DNA of 23,054 bases from Paramecium octaurelia (GCA_905182995.1 CAJJDP010000035.1:52421-75474); one strand, 5' to 3'; counted from the stretch's first letter, positions 11,727 to 21,857 are shown. A program made the numbers and translations. The notes: generated by a model not told the origin, from the letters alone.

Positions 11727-14700
11727 ATGGAACTCTTTAGATGCAAATATCTAAGCCATGAAAACGAAGAAATATTAGGATTTTGTTTAAATTAAGATTG
11801 TTAAAATACAACTCAATTTTGTTTCGAATGTTTAAATAAGCATCATACATAACATTTTAATGATTGTATTAGATTTACCAAAATTGTTTAATTTATAAAT
11901 GAATTCATTCAAGAGAAAAATCAATCTAAGAAATAAATTTAAGAAATCTCTAAATAATTCTAAAATCAATTCGAATAGATCACAAAAACAATAGATTAGG
12001 ATATTAAAATATTAGAAAATATGAATCAACAACTTTAAAACCAGGATTATTAAACTTTTAAGCAATAAATTCACATAATTAAACATTATTATTCAAAAGA
12101 GAAAGAAAATTTTCTATGTATCTTTTATTTATAATAGAATAATAAATATTCCAATTAAATAATATTCTTGAAACAATTAAGATTGAGGAAACAAAATAAA
12201 ATTAAGTAGTTGATTAAATCTATCCTGCTTAAAAAAAAGATTCTAAGAAAGAAGAATCTAATTAGGTGAATAAAGATTAAGAGAGGTCTTTAATTTTCAA
12301 CTTCGAGGAAATATTTGATACTGGTATTACAATCTTTTTAGAAATAGGAGTAGCACTATAAAATTTACAGAAATACTAAGAATCTATTGAGAGCTTTGAC
12401 AAGGCAATTTCAATTAATCCTTAAAATGATAGAGTATGGAATCATAAAGGTATATATTTCAATGAATTATTATAAAGGTTCTGCATTACATGATTTACAG
12501 AAATTTAAGGAGGCTATTGAATGCTACGAAAAAGCAATTTTGATTAATCCGAAAAATGATATTGCATGGAGTAACAAAGGTCATATATTTCAATATATTA
12601 ATCTATAGGCTCAGCATTACACTGTTTACAGAAATATGAAGAGGCTATTGATTGTTATGAAAAAGTATTTTTGATTAATCCTAACAATGATACCGCATGG
12701 TCCAAAAAAGGTCATATACCTCAATTAATTGTTATCTAGGTTCGGCATTACACAGTTTAGAGAAGTATGAAGAGGCTATATATTGTTAGGAAAAAGTTAT
12801 ATCAATTAATCCTAAAAATGATATTGCATGGACTAACAAAGGTAATAAATTTAAATTTATACTTCTAAAGGTTCTGCATTACACTGTTTACAGAAATTCT
12901 AGGATGCTATAGCCATTATCAAAAGAAATTTTGAATTATTGGCTTCATTAAATTATATAAATTATCAAAAATGAATCAATAAAATTTAGAATTTTGTAGG
13001 ATTAACAGAATTCTTTGAAAAGGAAATTGATGACTGATATTATTATGAGAATTTTAATTTCTACTATCTTAATTACTTTCTGATAAACTTCTTAGTGTTA
13101 TTAGAATAATCATATAAAATGATTATATCTGCAAATGAGTTATCTACTATATACCAAAATATTCAAGGCATATCTCTATTAATAAATATATTTGATATAT
13201 CTAAATAGTTAATATCAGTAATTATGCAACCTGAATGTATTGACCCGTTCTTTTATAAATAATATTTAAAATTAATTTATTCGCTAAATTTAGTTATTTT
13301 ACTTCTTAATAGCATATACTATGAGCTATTTATTATTTTATAAAATGTGAGTTTCAGTTCTAGAATAACTTATATTCCATGTTATAAAATTCATGTAAAT
13401 TTCTTTATGTGATCTTTTAGTGGAGGGTTAACAATTATTTTTGATAACAATAGTTTCATTTTCCTCTTTTTTCCTTTCTTCTCACTTGTTTATCATTTAT
13501 ATTTATTTACTCACAAGTTCTAGAACAGTATGGTACTTTTTTACATTTTTTACAAAGGAACTAATCCTCTTCATATAGGAATTTGAGCCATTTCATTTTA
13601 CTCACTTTGAATATTTTTTCTTTGATTACATTTACACTTTTTCACATTTCTTTGATAAGTCTTACTCTAATGACATTCTAGGATTTAAGAAGTTTAAATG
13701 TTCATTTTCTTCTTTAGGAGAGAACATTAATGATAATTTTATTAAAGACTAATCGTCATTTCTATCACCCATATAGATAAATTCTTTCTAATTTGCATCA
13801 TAAATAAAAATATTTTTATAATTTTGTCTTATGATATATAGGATTTTCGTATTGTATTTTCCTTCCTCTGATGATTTCATACTGAATTTTGTTCTTAAGC
13901 AATAACATAGCGTTTTCTATTTTGGATTTACTAGATCCATATTTATACTTCTATCTCTCTCTCTTTTTCGATATCTAATTCATTTCGTTTAGATTATTCT
14001 TTAATTTTTTAATTGAAATGCAAATTTTTTGTTAATGATGTAAATTCACATGAATTTGCAGCAAAAAAAATTCTGTTTTGAATTAATTTTACTTTAATTT
14101 TTTATTTAAAATAATTTAATATATAAACTCCAAATAATTAATCTTCATTAAAAATAAAACTGCCTACTGCGAAAATTGAAGCCTTCTTTTTCATAATTTC
14201 AATAACCACGGTCAAAATAAGTCTTCTTTCTCACAATATTAAGTTTTTGTAGTATAAATTAAGTAAATTGATAAATTTGTCAATTGTAATTTAATGTATA
14301 ATTTTATGAGGCCAATTCAAAATTGCTTTGAAATTAGTTGTATTGAGTGCTATGAAAAAGCTATTTCAATAAATCCTTAAAATGATATTGCATGGACTAT
14401 CAAAGGTAGTATATTTCGATATATGAATTTATAGGTTAAGCATTATGCAGTTTAGAGAAATATTTCGAAGCTATTGACTACTACGACATTGCTACTTCCA
14501 TTAATCCTAAAAATGATACAGCATGGACTTAGAAAGGTAAATTTGATCATAATTTAGGTGTGGCACTAATCTTTTCTGTAAATATTGATTTTTACACATT
14601 ATAAAGAAATATAAAGATGCAATTGTTTGCTTTGAAAAAGCCATTTCTTTATGTATGAATCCTCTGAGTTTAAGACTAAAAGGTAAATTATTCGCAATTA

Positions 14701-14828
14701 TTTTATAATTAGCTGATTCACTATTTGAATTAGGAAACAAGGATGAAGCCTAAGTATTGTATTTAGTAGCGTTAGAAACAGGATCAGATGAGAAGGAGTA
14801 TATACAGGATTAGCTTTAAAAGTTATGA
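11727..14828 (+). CDS. Zinc-finger / TPR-repeat protein, 474 aa after IES removal
   Basis: Exons: 11727-12117, 12138-12449, 12478-12579, 12609-12710, 12740-12841, 12871-12909 joined to 14343-14405 across the IES, 14435-14536, 14558-14577, 14607-14682 and 14713-14828 (TGA). Introns are 20-30 nt, GT...AG. Residues 1-50 form a B-box-like Cys/His finger (C6, H11, C20, C25, C32, C35, H39/H40, H43, C47). About 55-200 is Gln/Lys/Glu-rich coiled coil. TPR units start near residue 201, with the 34-aa pattern SALHxLxKYxEAIxCYEKAISINPxNDxAWxxKG. Five consecutive exons are exactly 102 nt, each one TPR starting inside the same Gly codon (phase 1). TPR arrays bind partner proteins; no partner is evident. 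The IES splits the Ile350 codon. If it is not removed, translation stops at TGA 12972-12974, giving 370 aa. The 29-nt intron 14578-14606 falls inside a TPR and is the least certain junction. Confidence 0.9.
12908..12957 (+). repeat. Left terminal inverted repeat of the IES
   Basis: The first 50 bp of the element align with the reverse complement of 14297-14342. Over the outer 30 columns 23 match. Over the next 17 comparable bases 15 match, after a 3-base gap. The shared core includes AATTTTGAATT and GGCnTCATnAAATTATA. This is much more than the 8-bp end consensus of ordinary IESs. Confidence 0.8.
13456..13985 (-). pseudogene. MYND-type zinc-finger gene fragment inside the IES
   Basis: The minus strand of the IES interior carries protein-like patches. 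Frame 13799-13602 is open for 65 codons, with runs such as SLMFSPKEENEHLNFLNPRM. A frame ending at TGA 13458-13456 contains FLCKKCKKVPYCSRTC. That C-x2-C-x5-C-x3-C arrangement with the YCS core is the second half of a MYND zinc finger, a protein-interaction module. The following residues that should supply the final His/Cys ligands are not seen. An upstream patch near 13985-13890 (ELDIEKEREIEVQIW) is in yet another frame. The frame changes and lost ligands show it is not functional. Opposite orientation to the host TPR gene suggests cargo captured by the element or an older insertion. Confidence 0.6.
14297..14342 (-). repeat. Right terminal inverted repeat of the IES
   Basis: Reverse complement partner of 12908-12957. 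Reading inward from 14342 it begins TACAACTAATTTCAAAGC and continues through AATTTTGAATT. Confidence 0.8.
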
Positions 14829-14849
14829 AGCATTATTTTTTTCATATAA

Positions 14850-16690
14850 AATCATATTATTAAAATAAACCTCATCTCTTAGTAATAAATCCTCGAAAAA
14901 TCTATATGCTGTTGAAAAATCATGAAACACTACTTTTAAAACCAAGAATAAAACAATGAAATAATTATTAGAATCAATCTGGATTATTATCCATAACTAT
15001 CCTCTATAGTCAAAAATTACAATATATTTTAATTAGCATTAATTTAATGAAAACCAATCAAATATTACAGAAAGATGATTATTGAATTCATCCGCAGTAT
15101 ATTAGATCCTTTATTTTATCTATTTACAATTATTTAATTTTGGACAATCAATAGATTTATTAGATGAATTGTGCTAAGAAATTTCTTTTATTGAATGAAA
15201 TATTTAGAAAGAATTGATAAACGATTTGAATATTTTATTATTCTTTGTTTTAAAACTCTCATTCTATACATGAGATTCAATCCAAATGATCATACTAACA
15301 ATAATTCCGATGTAGAAAATCTATCATAAGAAATCATTAACTCTTTCTTGTGTGTATTAGATGCTTAGTCATTTTTACATTGCAGGGAATAATAGATACA
15401 TCAATAGGATAACCCTGACGACTAAATGAGGAAAAATTAAGTTTAATAAGTCAAATTTGATCCCATCATTCAGTCTCAAGAAGTAAATAAAGATTAATTA
15501 AATTTGTGACCAAATCATGATTAAAAGTAATTTAGGGCAATATTCAAATTACTTATAAAAGGAGAAGACCACAATTAAAAAATAATTGCGATTTTATATT
15601 TAAGAAAAGTGCTCCATCGTCCATAAATTCTTTGATTCAATTAACAATTCCAAGATTTACGCTAAATAGCAATTAGGAATAAAATAAAAAATCCTCATGA
15701 ATCTTGGGATCTACACCTGATCGAAAAGGTATTCACCAGCATTAATAAAGTATTTAGGGGATTTAGACGAACAAAGTAATGAAACATTAGCTTTAGAATA
15801 TATATTCATTATAACCTAGCTGCAAATATATCTAATTTAAATAAATTACCTTTGAATAAGTGATTAATTACGGATAAAATACTTGCCGATGAAAAAGAAA
15901 AATATGGATTATAAGCAATTAGAAATTTTATTACTAAAACAAAGTATTATGAATTGAAATAATATAATTTAAGAAGATACACTTGATATTGGATATGATA
16001 ATAAACCAATTAAATCAAAATCCTTTCAAAACAATTGAGAAATACTTGAAACAATAATTAAAAAAATTAATTTGGGCTATATAAATAGTTCTTGGCAAGT
16101 AGTTTTATTCTGGTTAAGAAATATATAAAGATGTTTAAATTATAATATTTTAAAGGTGTAGTAGTTGAGGGTGTGATTATCAATTGTCCTTATAGGATGA
16201 ACTTCTGTTTTTTATAAAAAATTCCCTTTAAAAATCTAGATAAAGAAAAACACAGAAAGTTGTTGCTTAAAATCAAAATCTCAATTTCTAAAAATCAACC
16301 ACTTATTATAATGTTAAATTGGTAAGAGAAACATAGTAATCTCAGTCAGAATATCCATCAATCACCTAAAAAAGTAAACACAAGTTTTTGTAGATTAATT
16401 TTAATTTCTTTATTTCACTTGCATCGATACATTTAGGATGGGCAAGATTTTTAAGCATATCCGATTGAAGGATTAATGTCTATCAATAATTAGCTTCCAC
16501 AAAATGATAGTTCTCTTGGCGATTGGTATAAAAAGAGCTTCCACAATCAATTAAAGCCACCATTTTTTCATTTAAAATAGATATTATTTGATAAATCAGA
16601 TATTGGAAATGAAAACAATTTATAATTAGAAAGCATTAAATTAAACATCATATAAATAATAAAAATAAAAATGAGAGAGAATTAATTATT
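14850..16690 (+). pseudogene. Decayed gene, Gln/Asn-rich, unidentified
   Basis: ATG 15270 opens 79 codons (MRFNPNDHTNNNSDVENLSQ onward) to TGA 15507. The same frame continues to 15782 with one further internal TGA (15633). Overlapping it in another frame is KKSAPSSINSLIQLTIPRF (from about 15600). Near 15727 a one-base shift would join TPDRKG to YSPALIKYLGDLDEQSNE. Later patches are LADEKEKYGLQAIRNFI (about 15890) and DGQDFQAYPIEGLMSINN (about 16438). All are on the plus strand and in a sensible order, so I read them as one gene broken by point nonsense mutations and indels. Weaker patches upstream (about 15080-15230) may be its 5' end. No domain is recognised. Confidence 0.5.
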
Positions 16691-16800
16691 AAAACATTGT
16701 ACTAATAATTTACTTGAAATTACCTACTCACAATTTTTCTTTAATCTCATTGATTTAAAATGCTATCATTATATATATATTTCATTCATATATAAAATTT

Positions 16801-18158
16801 TCATTTTTTTCCATATTGCCTTATTTAAATTTATTGAGATTAATCATCCCATATTATAAAATACTCTCCATCATTACTTAACAATCCAAATGTACAATTT
16901 GTATTAAATTGTATAGATTATTCTACATAAAAGATATTATTTTATGACTTTGTAATAAAATTTACAAATTTGTCATGCTTACTAACTAATAGCTATTTTT
17001 CTTTAATATATTATTATGGAAACAATTACCAGCCATCATTCCCTTCATTTACAATCAATGTCTTAGATTTAGTAAACTTTTTAGTTTCACTTTTCAATTC
17101 ATAGAAATCTATCAAATTTCCTTGATAAGGTTGAAATGAAAATAGATCATTATTGATAAAACATATACGAAATCCTAAACAATCAACATTTATATTTTAT
17201 ATTACAATCCACCTATTATTTTAGTGATTATATTCAATAACTAAAATAGTATTATCATATCCACAAGAAACAATTTTATCTTGCTGGTCGTTTAAACTTA
17301 TTTAATTAACGGAATCAGTATGATTAGTGATTGATTATTGAAAAATCCATTCACCTTAGTTAATCCAAAATTTAATAATATTATCACCACTACTCGATAT
17401 AATAAGATCTTCCTAATTATTCATTAATAAACACATAATATAGTTGTTATGTCCTTTAATTAGTTATGAGGAATACCATAAATTATCATTTGATATACCC
17501 CAAATTATAATAGATCCGCCATTATCTCCAGATATAAGCTGATCTGATTTTTTCATAAAATTCAGTGTATATATATAATCTCTATGTTCATTTAGGACTT
17601 GAATTTCTTTCATCATTCCTTAGTTGAATTCATTTATTATTATTTGACTATAACAACTAAATGCTACTATTGAGCAATCTTTATTGGCAGCTATTACACG
17701 ACAATGTTTCTATTCCTGAAAAGAATTATTGTTAATAATTTAATAAGTTAATGGTTTTTAAATCAATTAAGAAGATGGTGATTGAACCAGAGTTAATTCC
17801 TATTTTTATGTAAATTCTGTTTATTTTGATTTTTTTAAATGTGGTTCATCTGATTGTAATTAGTAATGAAGTTGATCTTTGATTTTGTAATTGATCAATG
17901 GTTTTACAATTTAAAGCATCATTAATTAAAACTCTGATTCAATTAAATGGAATTTAAAAATTTTTGGCCAACTTAACTCATTTTTAGGATTGCATAACTT
18001 AATTGGAGAATCCATAATGAATTATTGATCGATGAAATTGCTAATATTATCAAATATCGACTAAAATGATTTTGATATTAATTTAATACATCTAAATCCA
18101 TTTCTAATCCTTTTATGGAAGATTCTATCTATTTATGTAACATATTTGAATTTGCCAT
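16801..18158 (-). CDS. WD40-repeat protein, 442 aa, one 29-nt intron
   Basis: Paralogue of the gene at 2103. On the minus strand, exon 1 is 18158-18090 (23 codons). The intron 18089-18061 is 29 nt, GT...AG, phase 0. Exon 2 is 18060-16801, ending TGA. The layout matches the other gene: short N-terminal helix-prone exon, phase-0 intron of the same length at a similar point, low-complexity linker to about residue 130, then blades HRDYIYTLNF...IIIWG (about 182-211), GHNNYIMCLL...IIKFW (about 226-255) and NHTDSVNQIS...ILVIE (269-299). C-terminal blades are degenerate. Shared runs such as NKDCSI, YIYTLNFMK and SCGxDN show common descent, but divergence is large, so the duplication is not recent. 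The first blade has lost the acidic-Trp pattern. No IES is needed to keep the frame open. Function beyond a scaffold role cannot be inferred. Confidence 0.92.
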
Positions 18159-18229
18159 TTTTTTTTTAATTCTATTATATTGTAAAATAATTATTTTTAT
18201 TATTAATAGTAACAACAATTTTAATTGTA

Positions 18230-18700
18230 TTTATTTTCGCTTTTTTTAATAAAACTGGAGGTGATTTAAATTAATTTTAATGACTTTCTTTTCAGAAATG
18301 GCTTCATCTTTAAAGAAACCCTCCTTGAACAAGCTTATTTCATCAATCATGTAACCTTTAATTCAAAAACAGTTAACTTTCAAATGCCATTCAACACATT
18401 TTTCAGTAATACGGAACATTTATTATTGATGCCCCAATCAAGTAACTCGGAATAATCATTTTAAATAACATATATAATTGTAATTATTGTGAAAATTTCA
18501 CACCATAAAAATACTACTTAAATACATTTCGACAATCAATTCATAGCCTTTCAAATAATCTTAATTTATCTGAATTTTGATCTTTGATAATTCATTGCTA
18601 TTTTAGATCTTAGATCAACATCATTAGAAGAATCAGAAGGTTTAAAGGATTTGGGAATCTTATATTTCTGGCATTAATAATATTCCACTTAAAAATATAT
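18230..18700 (-). pseudogene. Decayed minus-strand gene 5' of the WD40 gene
   Basis: Minus-strand patches: about 18690-18551 (KYKIPKSFKPSDSSNDVDLR, ending TGA), then SELLDWGINN near 18450, and from ATG 18419 FRITEKCVEWHLKVNCF to a TGA at 18365-18363. That frame continues as KGYMIDEISLFKEGFFKDEA and stays open into the WD40 start. The composition is protein-like and patches follow in order, but at least one frameshift and two nonsense codons separate them. I read it as the 3' half of a dead gene. Family unknown. Confidence 0.45.
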
Positions 18701-18804
18701 ATTGGCAACAAAAAAATTGAAATATCTTGATTTCTATAGAAAGAATAAGAGCTTCTTTTACAATATTAAAAATTATTTCAAAATATTTATTTTTTTTTGT
18801 AGAA

Positions 18805-20757
18805 ATGATTGTTTAAGAAAATTTGAATGAAAAAGTGTCTTAGCCGAGATTATGTTAAGGCACTAATGAATTTCGTGGAATATCTTGGGACGAACTGGAG
18901 AATAGATTCATTTACTCAACGTTCTAAATATTTTTGAAGAAATAAGAAATCTATTACATAAAAGAGGGATAAATAATTAGACTGTTATATTTTGTTGTTT
19001 AATATATTTAGAGACACTATTAAAGATGAAACTAAGGAACCTGATTACTTAACTAATTTGGATTAAATCAAATTTCTAAATTGGATAGGAAGTTGTGACA
19101 AGAAAAATTAGAAAATTGGAAAATGGATAACAATTTGGAAGGGAGGAGTTCTTCAAGGAATTGGAGGATATTATGCTGAAGGAGAAAAATAAGGCCTATG
19201 GAAGGAAATATCCAAAAATTTTTAGAAGTACAAATTTTTGATATATTGAAAAGTTAGGCATAGATATATGAATATGGAGAATATATGAATGATAAAAGGT
19301 AAGGGATCTGGAAACATCTATACAAATAAACAGAAATGTATTAAAAATGATATCGTTGAATTAGTGGTGGTGGAAGGTATAATCCGTTAGGTTAAAGACA
19401 TGGGAAATGGATATAGGCAAGTGATAGTTTTTGGGATCAGTCAAATATTACTTATATTGGAGTTTATGAAAACGGTATCAAAATTGGTTTGTGGGATATT
19501 TAGTTTAATGAAAAAGGAATCGATTATTTGGTGTAAAATTATTATCATTATAAACTAAATTATTAGTGGTGGTGGGTTCTATGACCAAGGAGTAAAAGTT
19601 GGACACTGGGTTGATATCTTTGATGGATTTTGGTTCCATTCTTGTATTACTTATCATGGTGAATATAATAAAGGTAAAAAAATCGGTAATTGGAATAGCT
19701 TTTGGGATGCAAGATCAAAAATGTAAAATTAAAGCATTATCTATTTATTGTTAGTGGTGGTGGATCTTATGATGAAGGAATTAAAATTGGGAATTGGATA
19801 GAAGTGAGTGATGGAATTTTTGACTAGTCAATAGTAACGTTTATGGGTGAATACAATAAAGGTTAGAAAATTGGTCGATGGGAAACACTTTTTTCTGACA
19901 AAGGAAACATTCAATGGATGTAAGACTATTTTCAAAAATAATTAATACTGCTAGTGGTGGTGGAGAATATGATGAAAAAGGCCAAGGTTTGAAAATTGGC
20001 AGTTGGATTAATGTAAGTGATGGATTTTATGCATTTTCTTAAGTAATTTTGAATGGATAGTATAAATACGGGAAGAAAATTGGTAGATGGAATATTCTGT
20101 ATAACAATACTTATATGTAATCTAACAGTTATATAATTTAAGTGGTGGGGGATTATATGATGAAGAGGGACGAGAAAATAAAATTGGAAATTGGATTGAG
20201 ATCAATGACGATTTTTCTGATTGGTCTTAAGTAAATTTTAAAGGGATGTATAAAAATGGTGTAAAAGTTGGTTAATGGGATATTTGGTCAAAGGATGCCA
20301 ATACTGAATTAATATAGATGTAAAAATGAGAAATCAATTTAATCTTTAGAGGAGGTGGAACATATGATGAAGAAAGTAAAGGACTTAAAGTTGGGAATTG
20401 GACTGAAATCACTGATGGATTTAAACATATTACATAAGTGACGTATAATGGAGTATATAAAAACGGTATAAAAGTTGGAAAATGGGAAATTTGGGGTAGG
20501 AAGGATTTTGAGCATCAAAAAATAGAAATGATGTAAAATATACCAACTATATTTAAATTAAAAGTGGTGGTGGAGATTATGATGAAAATGGCTTAGGAGT
20601 GAAAAAAGGGAAGTGGATTGAAATATGCGATGGATTTATCTATTCTGAAAACATAGCTTATATAGGAATATATGAAAATGGGAAAAAAATTGGTATTTGG
20701 GTGGAAGTAGACGTTGATACTTAAGAAGAGCTTAATAAAATTAATTATGATTAGTGA
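18805..20757 (+). CDS. MORN-like (YwqK-type) repeat protein, 560 aa, ten exons
   Basis: Exons: 18805-18983, 19012-19227, 19254-19337, 19365-19532, 19567-19722, 19755-19919, 19955-20116, 20143-20319, 20350-20532 and 20565-20757 (TGA). The nine introns are 26-35 nt, GT...AG, all phase 2. Residues 1-60 are a unique N-terminus (GISWDELENRF...). The rest is about eight modules of 50-60 aa. Typical modules read GGGxYDExxxKxGxWIExSDGF, then YxGxYxxGxKxGxW, the Tyr-Gly/Lys-Gly-Trp pattern of MORN-type β-hairpin repeats. From exon 4 on, each exon starts just before the GGG, so one exon is one module. MORN-type repeats in protists commonly serve as membrane-linked or cytoskeletal scaffolds (family knowledge). 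No signal peptide or membrane helix is seen. ATG 18805 is the first ATG of the open frame. All junction phases check arithmetically (1683 coding nt). Confidence 0.94.
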
Positions 20758-21333
20758 ATAATAATCAAAAGTATTAGCTTAATGTAGATATTGTAAAATC
20801 TCACTTCAATTAAAATATATCATATTTCATTCTCAAAGTTTTCGTATTTCTAAAAATTCATCATTTTTGATCTTTATTGCAATGTTAAATTATTTAAACG
20901 TTTAGAAATAAGATTTTGATTTTACATAAATAGATACACAAATTTTAATTACTACAGCCAAATAAAATCTCAACCTTTCCAAGATGAATTATTATGCAAA
21001 TTTTCGGCACAAAAAAAGTGAAATTTTGTAGATAGTTATTAGGGAATTTTCGCAACTTTTATTTTCTTGTGATTATTATGAGAGATTGAAATAAAAAAAT
21101 TTAAAAGAGTTTAAAGTTTGTTAGCATAGAAATATTCAAAATATACCCCTTTAGAATTAAAATAAATGAAATTGTTGATTTATCATCAAAATTCAATTCA
21201 AATTAACTCTTAAATTGGCTTTATTGTACAGAAGTTAAGAGCATAATATAAATTATTCAGATAATATGAAATAAATGCTTGTTTTTTCTAACTATTTTCT
21301 TATAGGGAGTGATATAAAGACGTTGATACTTTT
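20758..21333. other. AT-rich spacer, no gene seen
   Basis: Intergenic DNA after the MORN-like gene. No frame has protein-like composition and no RNA signature is visible. A 12-bp string GACGTTGATACT near its right end (about 21319) also occurs at 20710-20721 near the 3' end of the MORN-like gene; it is too short to prove relatedness. Confidence 0.5.
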
Positions 21334-21540
21334 ATGAGACTCTTGAAAATAGGAATGCCATAGGGACATTAACTTTTGGAAAGAAAGGATTTAGATACTA
21401 GATTATTCAGATACTTGTATGGTAATAGTAGTACTTAATATTCATAGTTGGAACCTTAAGGGCTATATTATTATAGATCAAGGTATCTTAAAATTTTTCA
21501 TAGTATGACATTTTTAATTCATGTACAGAATAAATATTGA
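21334..21540 (+). pseudogene. Short open frame, probable gene remnant
   Basis: ATG 21334 opens 68 codons to TGA 21538-21540. An in-frame TGA lies just upstream. The N-terminal run MRLLKIGMPQGHQLLERKDL resembles the conserved stretch LK-x-G-x-P...GLD found in CCDC53/WASH-complex and some formin-like proteins, but the resemblance rests on a few residues. A 21-nt GT...AG segment (21483-21503) could be an intron in the same frame. It is too short for a known full-length family member, so I favour a fragment left by decay. Confidence 0.35.
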
Positions 21541-21547
21541 AACTAAT

Positions 21548-21700
21548 ATGTCAAATTGTTAAATTTTTAAAATAAAATCAGATTATATGACTATTATTGT
21601 AAGTTCTGATTCTCCTAATATGAACAATTTATATTCTGCATTAATAAGAAGGGATTAATTTATGATAAAATTCATTTATATCTAAATAGATACAAGATGA
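21548..21700 (+). CDS. Small open frame, 50 aa, unidentified
   Basis: ATG 21548 to TGA 21698-21700, with protein-like composition (SDYMTIIVSSDSPNMNNLYS in the middle). It begins seven bases after the stop of the preceding short frame and ends about 160 bp before the ARF gene. It may be a second piece of the same dead gene, shifted by an indel, or a genuine small protein. No domain is recognised. Confidence 0.3.
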
Positions 21701-21857
21701 TTGAATAAAGTGTCGGAAACAGATAAACTCTATTGTAAATTCAAGCTGTTAATTTGAAATAATAATTTATCAGAATCCATTAATTAATGCTAAAATATAA
21801 ATTACTTATTAGAAATAAATGATTTATTAATATAAATAATAACTTAACATTGTCTTG

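Larger units (their letters stand above)
12908..14342. mobile_element. Internal eliminated sequence (IES), 1433 bp plus flanking TA
   Basis: The element is bounded by TA direct repeats at 12908-12909 and 14341-14342. Its left end TATAGCCA fits the Paramecium IES consensus TAYAGYNR at every position. The right end, read inward, is TACAACTA (7 of 8). Removing 1433 bp and keeping one TA joins GATGC-TA-TTGAGTGC, which restores the TPR reading frame and gives an exon of 39 + 63 = 102 nt, the length of the four sister TPR exons. In Paramecium such elements are cut out by a domesticated PiggyBac-type transposase during macronuclear development; that is established knowledge, not visible here. Retention truncates the protein. 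The interior holds a minus-strand MYND-type pseudogene and AT-rich filler. Confidence 0.94.

Noticed and set aside
12387..12608. A 73-codon standard-code ORF at 12387-12608 as a small gene
   Set aside because: It is the TPR gene read partly in the wrong frame and through introns. The true exons are 12138-12449 and 12478-12579.
12450..12900. The TPR gene ending at TGA 12972 and a separate gene starting at ATG 14304
   Set aside because: Both would contain a half TPR, broken at the same repeat position, and the boundary sequences fit an IES. One gene interrupted by an IES explains everything.
14578..14606. This 29-nt segment as a second small IES
   Set aside because: No TA pair gives an allowed IES length with the correct frame and the KYKDAI motif; a GT...AG intron does.
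14507..14740. Minus-strand ORF at 14507-14740
   Set aside because: Antisense shadow of TPR exons 7 to 9.
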